Assembly: GCF_001423525.1 (NCBI RefSeq)
Contig: NZ_LMOI01000001.1
Span: 434,001 to 498,000 of the forward strand
DNA: 64,000 nt
Direction of reading: 5' to 3'
DNA from: Arthrobacter sp. Leaf137
Lineage (GTDB): Bacteria > Actinomycetota > Actinomycetes > Actinomycetales > Micrococcaceae
Positions 1 through 9,331 of the stretch are shown here, piece by piece. Positions within the stretch are counted from its first letter, which is position 1. Every line of letters starts with the position of its first letter. Below the pieces are notes generated by a model that was not told where the DNA came from, did no database searches, and worked only from the letters and a program-made list of their open reading frames with translations. The position numbers and the translations under genes are program-made.

Positions 1-1
1 C

Positions 2-214
2 AGCCTCAAAACGTCCAGCCAGATGGTGGGCGCGGAGCAGCTGGTATCCCTGGCACAGCAGGTGGAAGCCGGACTGCGCCGGGACGCCGCGGCGGTTGAC
101 TTGGCCGTTGCGCTGCCGCAGCTCGCAGCAACGTTCCTCACACCGATCACCCGGTGGAGCAGGGAGACCGTCCACAGCCTCACGTCCCGGTATCCCGGCA
201 CGTTACGCGCCTGA
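2..214 (+). CDS. Hpt-like domain protein, 3' end only
   Basis: The gene enters from the left edge, so only about 70 C-terminal residues are visible. The first residues read SLKTSSQMVGAEQLVSLA, which fits the core helix of a histidine phosphotransfer (Hpt) domain (HxLKxSSxxxGA). The phospho-accepting position would be the codon cut by the window edge; its last base is C, so it could be His (CAC) or something else. The fragment closely resembles the Hpt-like protein at 36716-37129 (SLKISCQMVGAERLAGLA). Function as a phosphorelay intermediate is inferred and depends on the unseen residue. Confidence 0.6.
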   Translation, partial: SLKTSSQMVGAEQLVSLAQQVEAGLRRDAAAVDLAVALPQLAATFLTPITRWSRETVHSLTSRYPGTLRA

Positions 215-374
215 TGGTGCCGGCCCCGCGCTATCACTATTCCGTCCAACCGCGGCCCCTCGGCAGGTTTCGTATCCCGCGCCTCCGGCAACCATGCAGA
301 GCTGATTGGCCAACGCCTACACTGGGAGACGATTTGTAAATGTGAGCTGGCTTACGGCAGGGGTTGTGGAGGGC

Positions 375-839
375 ATGGCAGCGAAGGACGGCCGGGCAGA
401 ACCGGCGGAGCTGGACGACATCGACAGGAGCATCATCGCGGAGCTCACCCGGGACGGCCGGATGTCCGTGACGCAGGTGGCGGAGAACGTCCACATCTCC
501 CGGGCACACGCGTACACCCGCATCAACCGGCTCACCTCCGAGGGCGTGCTGTCCCGGTTCACGGCGTTGGTGGACCCCATCAAGGCCGGGCTGAAGTCCT
601 CCGCCTACGTGACGCTCAAACTGAAGCAGGACTCCTGGCGGGAACTGCGGGACCAGCTCGGCGCCATCCCCGAGGTGCACCACATCGCCCTGGTGGGCGG
701 CGACTTCGACGTCATCCTCCTGGTGCGGGCCGTGGACAACATCGACCTCCGCCGGGTCATTTTCGACCAGCTGCAGTCCATGCCAGGGGTGCTGGACACC
801 CAGACGTTCCTGGTGTTCGAGGACGTGGACACCCGCTAG
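375..839 (+). CDS. Lrp/AsnC family transcriptional regulator
   Basis: A 154-residue protein with the usual Lrp/AsnC layout. An N-terminal winged helix-turn-helix (about residues 15-65, with IDRSIIAELTRDGRMS and VAENVHISRAHAYTRINRL) is followed by a C-terminal RAM/effector-binding alpha-beta domain (about 70-150, with HHIALVGGDFDVILLVRA). Members form dimers and octamers, bind DNA and respond to amino acids or related metabolites. The ATG at 375 was chosen because GGAG lies about 8 bases upstream and the HTH then starts at the usual distance; a longer in-frame reading to 306 has no such support. The ligand and targets are not visible. It converges on the metalloprotease gene at 872. Confidence 0.88.
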   Translation: MAAKDGRAEPAELDDIDRSIIAELTRDGRMSVTQVAENVHISRAHAYTRINRLTSEGVLSRFTALVDPIKAGLKSSAYVTLKLKQDSWRELRDQLGAIPEVHHIALVGGDFDVILLVRAVDNIDLRRVIFDQLQSMPGVLDTQTFLVFEDVDTR

Positions 840-871
840 GAGCCCGGCAGCGCCAGCCGCAGCCGCCAGGG

Positions 872-3352
872 TTACCCTGCGCTGGAGGTTGGTGCCGGCG
901 CTACAGTCTCCCCTGTGCCGGAACCTCCAGTGGGTGCCGGCGTGGCGTTGTCTACGGACGACGTCGGCTGGCCGCCTCCCGCAGGCTGGCCCGCCGGAGC
1001 GGTGGGTACGGGAGTCGCGGCCGGGGCGGGGACGAACGTTTCCGCAGGTGTACCGGCCGGAGCTGTGGCCCCGCCCGGGGCGGGCGAGGACGTTGGAGCC
1101 GAAGAAGGGCCGCCAGTGGGCCCGCCACTGGGCCCGGCGGTCGGCCCCGCGGTCGGCGGAGTGGTGGCAACAGATGTGCCACCCGCAGCCGGAGAGCCCT
1201 TCACGATGGCCGTGATCTGCTCCTTGAACCCGTTGAGGGTGGCCTGGATTTCCGAGAGCGGGACGTTGCGGATGTTCCGGCCGTATTCGGCAATCTGCGC
1301 CCACAGCGCCTCAAGCTGCTGCTTGCTGTCCCCGTCCAGCGGCCCGTCGAGCGTCAGGACCAGCTGGCTGGCCAGGGCGTACGTGAGGCAGTCCAGGCAG
1401 TTGTAGTTGGCCGCCGCCGAGAGGTTTTCCGGCACGATCACATCCGTCTGCCCCACTATCAGGACCACCTGGAACCCAACGGCCACCGCCGCGCAGCCCG
1501 AGCAGTTGGCAAACGCGTAGGCCTCGTTGGCAGTGGTGACGGGTGCTCCGTCCTCCGCCCACACCAGCGCGAACGCCACGCTGTAGGCAACGGAGCCGTC
1601 CGTGGTGTTGACGGCGAGCGCCTGGTTCGCGTCGGCTTCCGGGGCGGCGGGCCGGTCGAACGGGAACACCCAGGACGGCGCCGCCGGCGCTACTGCAGCA
1701 TCAGGGCCACCAGCAGCGCCACCATCAGGCTCCCCCACCGGCACCAGCACCATGCTCAGCTGCGGGTTGTCGCGCGTGGGCTTCGTGGCGCCGGCAGGCC
1801 ACAACGCCACCGTCTGCCCGGTGCCGCCCTGCCGCAGTTCCGCGCGCTCACGGACGGGAAGGATGGCGCGGGTGGCGTCCCCCAGCGTCCCGCGTTCGTA
1901 CGCCTGCACCGGACGGTACGTCCCGCCGTCGGGCCACCATGCCCAAGCGAGGCCGGCCAACAAAGCACCAACCAAAGTCATGGCGGCGGTGCGCTGCAGC
2001 GCCTTGCCGCGGGTCTTCTTCCACAGCCCGGTGACCAGCTGCCGCAGCAGCCGCACCACGATGTACAGCAGACCCAGTACCGGGATGGCCACAATGACAA
2101 TGGCCACCGCCCGGACGGCGGCGCCCAGAACATCCCCCTCGGCGAGCGATGCCGCCAGCATCTCCTGCTGCTTGCCCACACTCGCCCAGCCCGTGGCCAG
2201 CAGCCGCGGCAGGGACAGCACCATCATCACCATGCTGAACAGCAGCACCGGGACGGTCACCAGCACCCACACGGTGACCACGGCCCGCGCCCACGGCTTG
2301 AGCACCTTGCTTTCAGGGTTCCCCCACCGCCACGGCAGGATCCCCAGGAGCGTGGGTTTGATGCGCTGGAAGAGGTCCGGGACGCCGGTGGCGTCGGCCA
2401 GGATGTGGTAGCCGTCGTACTTCACCAGCGGGATCAGTTGGCGGACCATCTGCAGGATCTGCGTGACCACCACCAGCAGCAGCGCGTCGAAGCCGGTGGC
2501 CCACCACACCCCCATGATGGCCACCGCCACGATGGCATTGAAGTACAGCCCGCCCAGGTCCGTGCGGATCCTGCCGCCGCGGCCCAGCCGGTAGGAATCG
2601 GTGACGTCGGTGAAGAACGCCGGCCACAGCAGGTACAGTCCGGCGCCCATGGCTCCCGGCGTTGCACCGCCCTTGCGGGTGGCGGCGGCGTGGCCGAATT
2701 CGTGGAAGCCGGCGGAGAGGATGGTGACGGCGAGAATCAGCAGCAGAAGGGCTGGCTGTTCGAACGCCTCATGCGTGGCCGAGCCGAGGCCCTTGACCAT
2801 GAGCACCCACCAGCACGCGGCCAGGAACGCAGCCGTCACGGCCACCACCAGCAGCGGGTGGAACAGCGCGGCGAACGGTGCGGTGATCCTGCGGGTGCGC
2901 CCGGGATCGGACACGATGTAGCGGAACCGCAGGCCCAGCAGCGGGTTGGACTTCCTGACCTCCGGCTGGCTGCCGTCCGCGAGCCGGAGCACGCCCATCG
3001 GCAGCAGCTGGGAGTCCATCAGGGTCCGCACGTTGTCCGCGCTGACCAGCCGTCCGGAGCCTTCGCTGACGTGCCGGGCGATGCCCTCGAGGTCCTGCGT
3101 CCCGTCGGCGGCCTCCAGCACCAGGTACAGGAGCCTGGTCAGCTGGAGGGTCTGGCCGTCGGCGCGGCGCACCAGGGCGGGCGGTTCGCGGTAGCCGGAC
3201 CCCTCTGCGGTGCCCAGCAGCTGGACGCCGTCAGCGCGGGCGGGAAGGTGGGCTCCCGCCGTCGTTGTCCGGCCCGGCGGTTCCTGGGCAACGGTGGCGC
3301 CCGACGGCGGCATGCCCGCCTCGGGAGGCGGGCCGCCGTGGGTCTGGGTCAT
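872..3352 (-). CDS. Membrane M50-like metalloprotease with PqqD/RRE-like N-terminus
   Basis: An 826-residue multi-domain protein. Residues about 58-124 look like a PqqD/RRE winged-helix fold (LVRRADGQTLQL ... GIARHVSEGSG ... LLPMGVLRLADG), the leader-binding module of RiPP systems. A polytopic membrane region follows, with HEFGH at 217-221 inside a hydrophobic helix and a KYDGYH motif at 311-316; these fit the HExxH and the distal DG zinc ligand of site-2-protease-like YydH/M50 proteins. A soluble part follows with Cys-rich pieces (ANCSGCAAVAVGFQ and NYNCLDCLTYALASQ), then a Pro/Thr/Gly/Ala-rich tail. It lies 6 bases downstream of the repeat protein and is surely co-transcribed. I infer that it binds and cleaves or exports that partner; the substrate is unproven. 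Confidence 0.8.
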   Translation of the reverse strand: MTQTHGGPPPEAGMPPSGATVAQEPPGRTTTAGAHLPARADGVQLLGTAEGSGYREPPALVRRADGQTLQLTRLLYLVLEAADGTQDLEGIARHVSEGSGRLVSADNVRTLMDSQLLPMGVLRLADGSQPEVRKSNPLLGLRFRYIVSDPGRTRRITAPFAALFHPLLVVAVTAAFLAACWWVLMVKGLGSATHEAFEQPALLLLILAVTILSAGFHEFGHAAATRKGGATPGAMGAGLYLLWPAFFTDVTDSYRLGRGGRIRTDLGGLYFNAIVAVAIMGVWWATGFDALLLVVVTQILQMVRQLIPLVKYDGYHILADATGVPDLFQRIKPTLLGILPWRWGNPESKVLKPWARAVVTVWVLVTVPVLLFSMVMMVLSLPRLLATGWASVGKQQEMLAASLAEGDVLGAAVRAVAIVIVAIPVLGLLYIVVRLLRQLVTGLWKKTRGKALQRTAAMTLVGALLAGLAWAWWPDGGTYRPVQAYERGTLGDATRAILPVRERAELRQGGTGQTVALWPAGATKPTRDNPQLSMVLVPVGEPDGGAAGGPDAAVAPAAPSWVFPFDRPAAPEADANQALAVNTTDGSVAYSVAFALVWAEDGAPVTTANEAYAFANCSGCAAVAVGFQVVLIVGQTDVIVPENLSAAANYNCLDCLTYALASQLVLTLDGPLDGDSKQQLEALWAQIAEYGRNIRNVPLSEIQATLNGFKEQITAIVKGSPAAGGTSVATTPPTAGPTAGPSGGPTGGPSSAPTSSPAPGGATAPAGTPAETFVPAPAATPVPTAPAGQPAGGGQPTSSVDNATPAPTGGSGTGETVAPAPTSSAG

Positions 3353-3358
3353 GGTGGC

Positions 3359-4054
3359 TTACTGCTGCAGGTCGGACTGCTGGCCGGCGGTGGCGTCGGC
3401 GGCGCCGTCGATGTGCTGCGAGATGGTGGCGCTCTGGTCCGAGATGGCGTACGCCTGGCTGTCGATGGAGCCGATGTTCGCGGCCACGGCGGCGTCGATC
3501 GGTGCGGCAACGTTGGCGTTCGCGGCCACGGCACCGTTGATCGGGGCGGCGATGGCGGCGTCCGCGTCCAGGTTCACATCCACGTTCAGCAGGTTGCCGT
3601 TGAGGGCACCGGCGGCATCGGTCACGGGGTCGGTCACGGCATCGGTGCCGGGCAGCGCGGAGACAGCATCTGCCGCTCCGTCCGTGGTTCCGGCCTCCGT
3701 GGTACCCGTGCCGGCGGCCGTGTCAGTGGCGCCGTCGCCCTGCCCGATCACGCTGTCCTGCTGGGATTCGGCGGTGGCGTCAGCGGTGATGCCCTGGTCA
3801 ATCGCGGCGTCCTGGGTGGACAGGGCCTGCGCGTCCGAACCGTAGGAAAGGATGTTGGCCGAAGCTGCGGCGTCGATGGGCGCGGCCACGTTGGCATTGG
3901 CGGCGACGGCGAGGTCGATGGGCGCGGCGGCGTTGATGCCCAAATCCAGGTCCGCGTTCAGGTCCAGGACCGATGCCACTTCCTTGTCCGGCAGGGCGGT
4001 GGCCTGCTCCTGCAGCAGTTCTTCGTCAGTGAGGGGACGCATCTGGTTGTCCAT
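3359..4054 (-). CDS. Ala/Asn/Ile/Asp repeat protein with leader-like N-terminus
   Basis: A 231-residue, very acidic protein with no Cys. The first 30 residues (LTDEELLQEQATALPDKEVA) resemble a RiPP-type leader. Two long repeats follow, at about 29-88 and 154-213, each built from APIDxAVAANxxV/I modules and ending in a QAxxxxDQxAxIxQxI segment. They are separated by a Gly/Thr/Asp/Ala-rich linker. The ATG at 4054 has GGAGG about 10 bases upstream. It heads a two-gene unit with the PqqD-M50 protein, which makes it a candidate substrate. No signal peptide is visible. The family is not one I can name. Confidence 0.8.
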   Translation of the reverse strand: MDNQMRPLTDEELLQEQATALPDKEVASVLDLNADLDLGINAAAPIDLAVAANANVAAPIDAAASANILSYGSDAQALSTQDAAIDQGITADATAESQQDSVIGQGDGATDTAAGTGTTEAGTTDGAADAVSALPGTDAVTDPVTDAAGALNGNLLNVDVNLDADAAIAAPINGAVAANANVAAPIDAAVAANIGSIDSQAYAISDQSATISQHIDGAADATAGQQSDLQQ

Positions 4055-4285
4055 GCTTGAAAAACCTCCGGTGCAGCGCGGGTGCTCTGCCCCCAGCGGG
4101 CAGCCCGCGCTCCACAATACTAAGCATGATTAGCAGTTTTGCGAAGGGAAGCTCCTTTCGATGCACAAAAATCGATACCGCGGCCCAAATGGCGTGCGCG
4201 ACAACGACCATGCGCAGCGGAAACGGACCTGCAGTCGCGGCGCAACAGACGCGGACAGCCGCATTCCCCGCGCGTGGAACCGCCA

Positions 4286-4438
4286 CTACGGCCTGTGCGC
4301 TGACGCGCCGCCCCAGTACTGGTAGCTGTCATAGCAGTCGCGGGAGCAGAACACTGCAGACGGCGTTGGAAGCAACGTCAGCCCGCAGTACCTGCAGGTC
4401 GGCTTGGGTCGCAGAATCTGCTTCACGATTCTCAGCAT
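4286..4438 (-). CDS. Small zinc-finger-like protein (50 aa)
   Basis: A 50-residue reading frame with a basic N-terminus (MLRIVKQILRPKPT) and four spaced cysteines: CRYCG at 15-19 and FCSRDCYDSYQYW at 30-42. The CxxC...FCSxxC(Y)xxY pattern is that of MYM/TRASH-like or HIT-like zinc knuckles. An in-frame stop three codons upstream fixes the ATG, but no good ribosome binding site is visible, which lowers confidence. Possible roles are nucleic-acid binding or metal sensing; neither is shown by the sequence. Confidence 0.45.
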   Translation of the reverse strand: MLRIVKQILRPKPTCRYCGLTLLPTPSAVFCSRDCYDSYQYWGGASAHRP

Positions 4439-4680
4439 GGTTGAAGGCTAAGCGCTCAATCCGCGCCTGTGATGAGTGGACCGATACTTCACTTTTGCCT
4501 GCCGCCATACCTGCCCGGGAGCCGCGGCCGGCGGCCGTTCACAAGAGCAGGGACGTACGACGGCGGCGCAACAGGTTCGGGGCCCGCACCACTGCTACCC
4601 CTTGGCTCAGCGTCCCCTGGCCCTGGTCCCCAGACAACTAGGGGTAGCCGGGCGGGGACGTTGACTAGTACGGGGCCTGA

Positions 4681-5856
4681 CTACGGTGAATGAGGATGGT
4701 TGATCCGGTTAGCACGAGACTTGAGCGGCCCAGAGCCAGACCCAAATATGGGCGGAGCGACCTTTGCTGCTATAGCAACGCTTGCTGCCAATACGAGGAA
4801 GGCAGCAGTAACGATGTACTGATGCCGCTTGGTAGGGCGGGTGGCTCCGATGCTGCCAACTGGGTATGTGGGCAAATTCCTTGCTATCGAAACAGCCTTT
4901 CGGGCTTCGATGTGAGCGCTTCGTCCCGGACCGAATAGAACTCCAACCGCGCCTAGAAAGAGGAAACCAGTGACTGCCGCAATGACCTCTTCATAGGCTA
5001 GCGATTGACCCTGAAAAACAATCAATTGGAGAAAATTAAAAACGATGAGCGCAAGGTTTGCCGTAGCAATCTGCCGTGTTGCCTGAGTACCCTTCGCCCA
5101 AACGATCCCCGCTGCCGGCCACAATCTCAGCGCACGAATCATCAAATAGACGTTGATAACAAGGAACATCCAAACGGGCCAGAATTCGCGGGGTTTTTCC
5201 AGCCCGTGGTTTGCGAATACATAACCGACTAAGAGTATGAAAACGTTCTCGATTTGGGCGAACATAAGTAGTAACCATGTTAGGACATTCCGCCCGTACT
5301 GACGTGCCCAGCCTGAATGTCCACTGAGCACTGAACCTTCAACCATGGCTTCACGAGCCTCAAGGTAGCTGGTCCATCCAGGGCCGACTGCCTGAGTCCA
5401 TACCAGAACTGCAAAGAACATGGTGGCTCCCAAAGCTATCTGCGCGACGCCGTTTGCCCAGTCCGGGGGTACTAGATTCTGCGAAATTGCCACATATAGC
5501 AAGAAGACCAGCAAGTATAGTCCGGACGTTTCTCGAAGAACCTCAGTTCCTTTAACCCAAACAACCTTTTCTGCCTTTCGTATCTTCCACGCCCAGACTA
5601 AGAGAATGACCGACACTATGAAATACGAATATACGGCCGTTACTAGTATGAGGAGCGTGGAACTCGGATCTGCCAGATTCGGCATTCCCCTGCCGGCCAG
5701 TGAAGCTACCGTCAGTACTATGACGACGAAGCCGGATGCCAGCGTTGGCAGTAGATAAAGGAAGAGTAGGAAGTGTCGCCCGACCAGCCCTTTTCGAATG
5801 ATCTTTGGGGGCCTGGCTCCTGTGGAGCGGGCCTCAGATGTCACTCGACCATCCAT
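4681..5856 (-). CDS. Polytopic membrane protein, unknown function
   Basis: A 391-residue protein with about nine to ten hydrophobic helices, beginning FLLFLYLLPTLASGFVVIVL near residue 30 and ending with a helix near 350-370. Short charged loops contain the recurring VWxKGTxxxR pattern (VVWVKGTEVLRE and IVWAKGTQATRQ), which suggests an internal duplication of about 170 residues. The gene is visibly poorer in G+C than its flanks, and the sequence changes to very high GC just upstream of its start. It is probably recently acquired. I do not recognise the family; a transporter or sensor role would be a guess. Confidence 0.75.
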   Translation of the reverse strand: MDGRVTSEARSTGARPPKIIRKGLVGRHFLLFLYLLPTLASGFVVIVLTVASLAGRGMPNLADPSSTLLILVTAVYSYFIVSVILLVWAWKIRKAEKVVWVKGTEVLRETSGLYLLVFLLYVAISQNLVPPDWANGVAQIALGATMFFAVLVWTQAVGPGWTSYLEAREAMVEGSVLSGHSGWARQYGRNVLTWLLLMFAQIENVFILLVGYVFANHGLEKPREFWPVWMFLVINVYLMIRALRLWPAAGIVWAKGTQATRQIATANLALIVFNFLQLIVFQGQSLAYEEVIAAVTGFLFLGAVGVLFGPGRSAHIEARKAVSIARNLPTYPVGSIGATRPTKRHQYIVTAAFLVLAASVAIAAKVAPPIFGSGSGPLKSRANRINHPHSP

Positions 5857-5982
5857 GGGGTGAGGGTACTCCCACTAGGCTGGTATTGATACTGCTACCA
5901 CCGGATCTCGGTGCTCCGCACGGAGCAGGCATCCGCTACCGGATGACGTGTGACGACACCATCTGACGCATCGCGGAGGCCA

Positions 5983-6204
5983 CTACTCCGGGAGGCCCGC
6001 CGAAGGCCTGCTGAGCACAGCGGCTCCCGTCTCCCGCACCGCCGCAGCGGAGGCGCCCAGCTCCCCCTCGGTCCACTCGAGCACCTGCGAGCAGGCCTTC
6101 TCCCACGTCTCCGAGTTGATGACGACCGTGCCGTAGCCTTCGACCGCCGCGCAGCTCCCAATCCTCGTCTTCCGTCACGTTCCACGGGTCGCGCCACCAG
6201 TCGG
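5983..6204 (-). pseudogene. Remnant of an unidentified coding sequence
   Basis: Directly after the stop of the BcsB-like pseudogene, the same frame continues as DWWRDPWNVTEDEDWELR. It then shifts by one base and continues as VEGYGTVVINSETWEKACSQ to a TAG at 5983-5985. The composition looks protein-coding and the shift is simple, so this is the 3' part of a dead gene, probably joined to its neighbour by a deletion. The family is not recognised. Confidence 0.4.
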
Positions 6205-6205
6205 G

Positions 6206-7376
6206 TCAGCCGGGTGCGGTGAGGTCGAAGGAGTCGCCGTCCAGGGTGTGGGAGCTGAGCAGGTAGTCGTTCCAGTAGACGGAGAGGGCTGCCTGTCCCC
6301 CGGCGGGCACGGCGGTGTGGGTGCCGCTGAGGTGGAGGGTGACGGCGGAGACGGGGCCGCCGAACTGGGACTGGCTGACGCCCAGGTAGGTTTCCTGGGT
6401 GCCGTAGCCGGCCAGCTTGATGGTGTTGGCGCCGAGGTCCGCGAGGGTCTGTTCGGGCTCGGAATCGGCGGGGACGGTGGAGGTCATGCCGGTGACGGTG
6501 GTGGAAACGGCCAGCGCGGATTTGGTGTTGGCGAGTGCCTGGGCGGCGTTGCGGAGTTCCTCGCCGTGGCCGGTGAGGGCCAGGGCGGGGGCGGCCGGCC
6601 TGGGTGGTGAGGGTGGTGCTGACGGCGTCCCGTTTGTCCGGCTTCGCCGCGGCGATGGTGATGATCCGGGAGCCGGCGGGCAGGGCTGCTGCCCGGGCGG
6701 CGGCGTCCGGTTCCGGGACGAGGGTGAGGGTGAAGACGGCGTCCGGGTAGCGGTGGGCCATGGCGGCGGAGGCGGCCAGGATGGCGGCGGAAACGTACGA
6801 CGACGGATTGCCGGCACCGGGATGAGCACGGCGGGCACGGAGGGGGCCAGGAATTCGGCCGTGGTGGCCGGGGCGACCTCGGTCCCGCTGGTTGCGAGCG
6901 CAACTTTGCTGAGGGTGGCGGCGGACTGGGCGGCGGTGCAGACGTTCTGGACGGCGGGGAGGTAGTTCAGATTCAGGATCAATTCGTGGTCCGTGAGGTC
7001 CGCGGCGGTGACGGGGCGTCCAGGGTGAGGGCCGCGCCGGCGGGTGCTTTGAGGAGTATACGGCTCTTTGCGGTGACGCGGATGGTGCCCTGGACGGCCT
7101 GCCCGGCGACGGCGATGGTGCCGGTGACGCGGGCGGGAGTTAGGCCATCTGCCACGTGCAGGGTGAGCTGCTGCCCGGTCTGGCCGGGCAGGGCAGGGCA
7201 GAGACGGAGGCGGTGGACGCCGGTGCTGCCGTGCCGTCGGTGTGCGGGGCCGGGACGCTGGCTGTGGCCGTTGCGGGGGTGGCGGCGTTCGCGGCGGGGG
7301 CCGCGAGAAGGAACCCGGTGGTGAGCATGGCGGCGCAGGTGAGCACGGTGCTCCCTGCCCTGAGACGTGAGAGCAT
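6206..7376 (-). pseudogene. BcsB-like secreted protein gene, broken by four frameshifts
   Basis: A signal peptide starts at 7376 (MLSRLRAGSTVLTCAAMLTT). Reading on needs frame changes near 7180 (a CCCTG slip), near 7010, near 6812 and near 6610. Stitched together it gives a beta-rich extracytoplasmic protein with QLTLHVADGLTPARVTGTI, LILNLNYLPAVQNVC, AMAHRYPDAVFTLTLVPEPD and TQETYLGVSQSQFGG...LSVYWNDYLLSS. This layout resembles BcsB-like cellulose-synthase-associated proteins. It ends early at a TGA, so the membrane-anchoring C-terminus is missing. Four shifts argue for true decay rather than one sequencing error. The family assignment is moderate. Confidence 0.65.
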
Positions 7377-7400
7377 TCCCCAAGATTCTGCGGGCTAGTT

Positions 7401-7868
7401 CAAGGGCGGGCGGCGCCTACGCTCAAGACTTGGTCAAGAAGCTGTGTGGGATAGGTCAGTGGGCTGAATCAGCCCTGCTTAAATACACCTGTAACCGACC
7501 CTCGACGGGCCCGGCACAGCGGTCATGAACGTAGTGTGAATGCCCGGCGATGCAGTGCTGAAATCTTTTGCGTAGTCACGATCAACTCGGACCGGGTAAC
7601 AGTTGTACCACCCGGTAGTTAATGACACCTATCTGAGGTCTGTCCAGGCGGCGAAAACACCAGGTCAACTAGGGGCTGGCGCGAACAATTTGGACTCTAT
7701 GGGCAACGTCCTCGGCTACACCATCATCTACGGCTCGGCCGTTACCAAGACCTTCACTCAGCCGACGATCACGCGGAACTTGTTTGGTACTTCGAGGTGC
7801 ACTGCACCGGCGCAGGCGCTAGCATCCTAGCGTGCTGTGCCTACGCTGCCCTTAGACGGGACGCTGGT
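7401..7868. other. Intergenic region without a supported gene
   Basis: A frame of 75 codons can be read at 7603-7830 on the plus strand, from a TTG and without a ribosome binding site. It matches no pattern I recognise. I see no RNA gene and no clear terminator. Confidence 0.4.
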
Positions 7869-8663
7869 CTAGCGGCGAATCCGCTTCAAAATCTCGTCAG
7901 CGATGGCCTGGTGGCCGTAGTCGTTGGGGTGCGATGCGTCGGACTTTCCCGCCCACGTGTCGCGCCCCTCTGGGCCGCTGAGGTTTGCAGCGGCGACGTA
8001 GAGCGCCTGGAGGTCCACGAACCGGCCACCGTTGGCGTCACAGGTCCGGGAGAGTTCTTCGATGAACGGTTGAGTCTCAGAATTAGTCCTAGCCCAGATG
8101 CCTAGGCACAGGATCTGCACGCTGGGGTTGGCTGCCTTTATAGCTGACAGGTACGCGTCGTAGCGCTGACCAAACGCTACGGCGCCGCCATCCTCCCGGC
8201 TCCAGTTCGTGCCCAGGGAAATGACGGCGAGGCCAATGTCCTTCGGCATATCGAAGTTGTCCCGAATGTACATCGTGGTGGCGCCGGGCTTGTACGTGTG
8301 GACTTCCTCCACCGCACCGGACTTAAGCAACTCGGAAGTGACCAGCGGGCGGAATGCCTTGTCTTCCGTACTGCTGTAGAACCCCGCTATGTTCGAGTCT
8401 CCGGAGTACAGCACACGCAGCGGCTTTCCGTCTGCGGGGAAGATCAGCGGAACGGTTGCCGCTTCCAGCACGGCCCGGTCGCGATCTACTCGCGCCTGCA
8501 CGGCTGCCGCGTTCGCAGCTTCCGCCCTCGCCACATCGATGCCAGGTTCCGGGGCCGGCGGCTGCCGGTTGATCACGAGGCCCACGGCCACGGCAGTGAC
8601 TACGGCCAGCACGGCTACCAGCCAAGCGCCTTTGCTGACACGACGGCGCGACCGTTTAGACAA
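7869..8663 (-). CDS. Membrane-anchored SGNH/GDSL hydrolase
   Basis: A 264-residue protein with a basic N-terminus and one signal-anchor helix (about 13-32), so the enzyme faces outside. The SGNH blocks are present: block I around the catalytic Ser (LYSGDSNIAGFY), an SLGTNWS block, and a C-terminal block with the Asp-His pair (SDASHPNDYGH). Members are esterases or O-acetyl hydrolases. Near polysaccharide genes the likely substrate is an acylated surface glycan, but that is inference. The gene stands alone between a decayed region and a MinD-like gene. Confidence 0.85.
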   Translation of the reverse strand: MSKRSRRRVSKGAWLVAVLAVVTAVAVGLVINRQPPAPEPGIDVARAEAANAAAVQARVDRDRAVLEAATVPLIFPADGKPLRVLYSGDSNIAGFYSSTEDKAFRPLVTSELLKSGAVEEVHTYKPGATTMYIRDNFDMPKDIGLAVISLGTNWSREDGGAVAFGQRYDAYLSAIKAANPSVQILCLGIWARTNSETQPFIEELSRTCDANGGRFVDLQALYVAAANLSGPEGRDTWAGKSDASHPNDYGHQAIADEILKRIRR

Positions 8664-8930
8664 GAGTCCCCCAAAGAGTAAATGTGATTGCCCCCCGATT
8701 CTACCGGGGCTCAGCTAACCGTCCGTGCTAGTTCTTCCGAAAGAGCTCGGACCACCGGATGCTTACAGCCCAGGTAGCGCCAGTCAGTGAGAAACCCAAC
8801 CATACGGCGGTGTGCTCTTTAGGCCAGCCTGCCCGCGTCACAGCAGGAATCCGACCATCCCGTCGACCAGGACGAGGCCCGGAAGAACGAAAGGCAGTCG
8901 GTGGAATACCTCCAGCTGGTCCTCTGTGTC

Positions 8931-8990
8931 TACGGCAGTATCGATGGGCGCTTCAGCGCTGGAATTGGTCCCCATGAGTGCTAGTTCTAT
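8931..8990 (-). pseudogene. Relic of an APIDxAV repeat gene
   Basis: Inside the otherwise gene-poor stretch 8664-9331, the minus strand encodes IELALMGTNSSAEAPIDTAV. It aligns with IDLAVAANANVAAPIDAAV of the repeat protein at 3359-4054, and the DNA also shares TCGATGGGCGC and ATTGG blocks. The surrounding frame (8838-9059) has no ribosome binding site and no further similarity, so I call it a fragment of a second family member. The match covers only about 20 residues. Confidence 0.35.
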
Positions 8991-9331
8991 GGGCAAATAA
9001 ATCCGTGAACGCACCATAGGTACATGACACGCTTTCGGGGCTAGTGTCTTGGAAATCAAAGCAGACTGCGGTCAAACAAAGCCTTCGTCGACGGCGCGGC
9101 TTATGCGATAGGCCGTGCGGGCAGGGGAGACGCAATGATCATCGTCAAACTCATCCATCGACGCATAACCGGAGGAAGACTGCCGATAACACCAGATCAA
9201 ATTCGAGTAATTATCGCCGACTAGTCGCCGTGACTAAGTGCTGCCCAGTGCACGCGGGAAGGCTAAGGTCGAGCCCTTCACAAGCCCCTTTCCCCTGAAT
9301 TATGGAGCGTAGGCGGGGTGGGAGCCTTTTG

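Noticed and set aside
2405..4060. Open frame of 551 codons on the plus strand
   Set aside because: It is antisense to the M50 and repeat-protein genes and is low-complexity Gly/Val/Arg/His, the usual shadow of high-GC codon use.
7603..7830. 75-codon frame starting with TTG
   Set aside because: No ribosome binding site, no neighbour coupling and no recognisable pattern.
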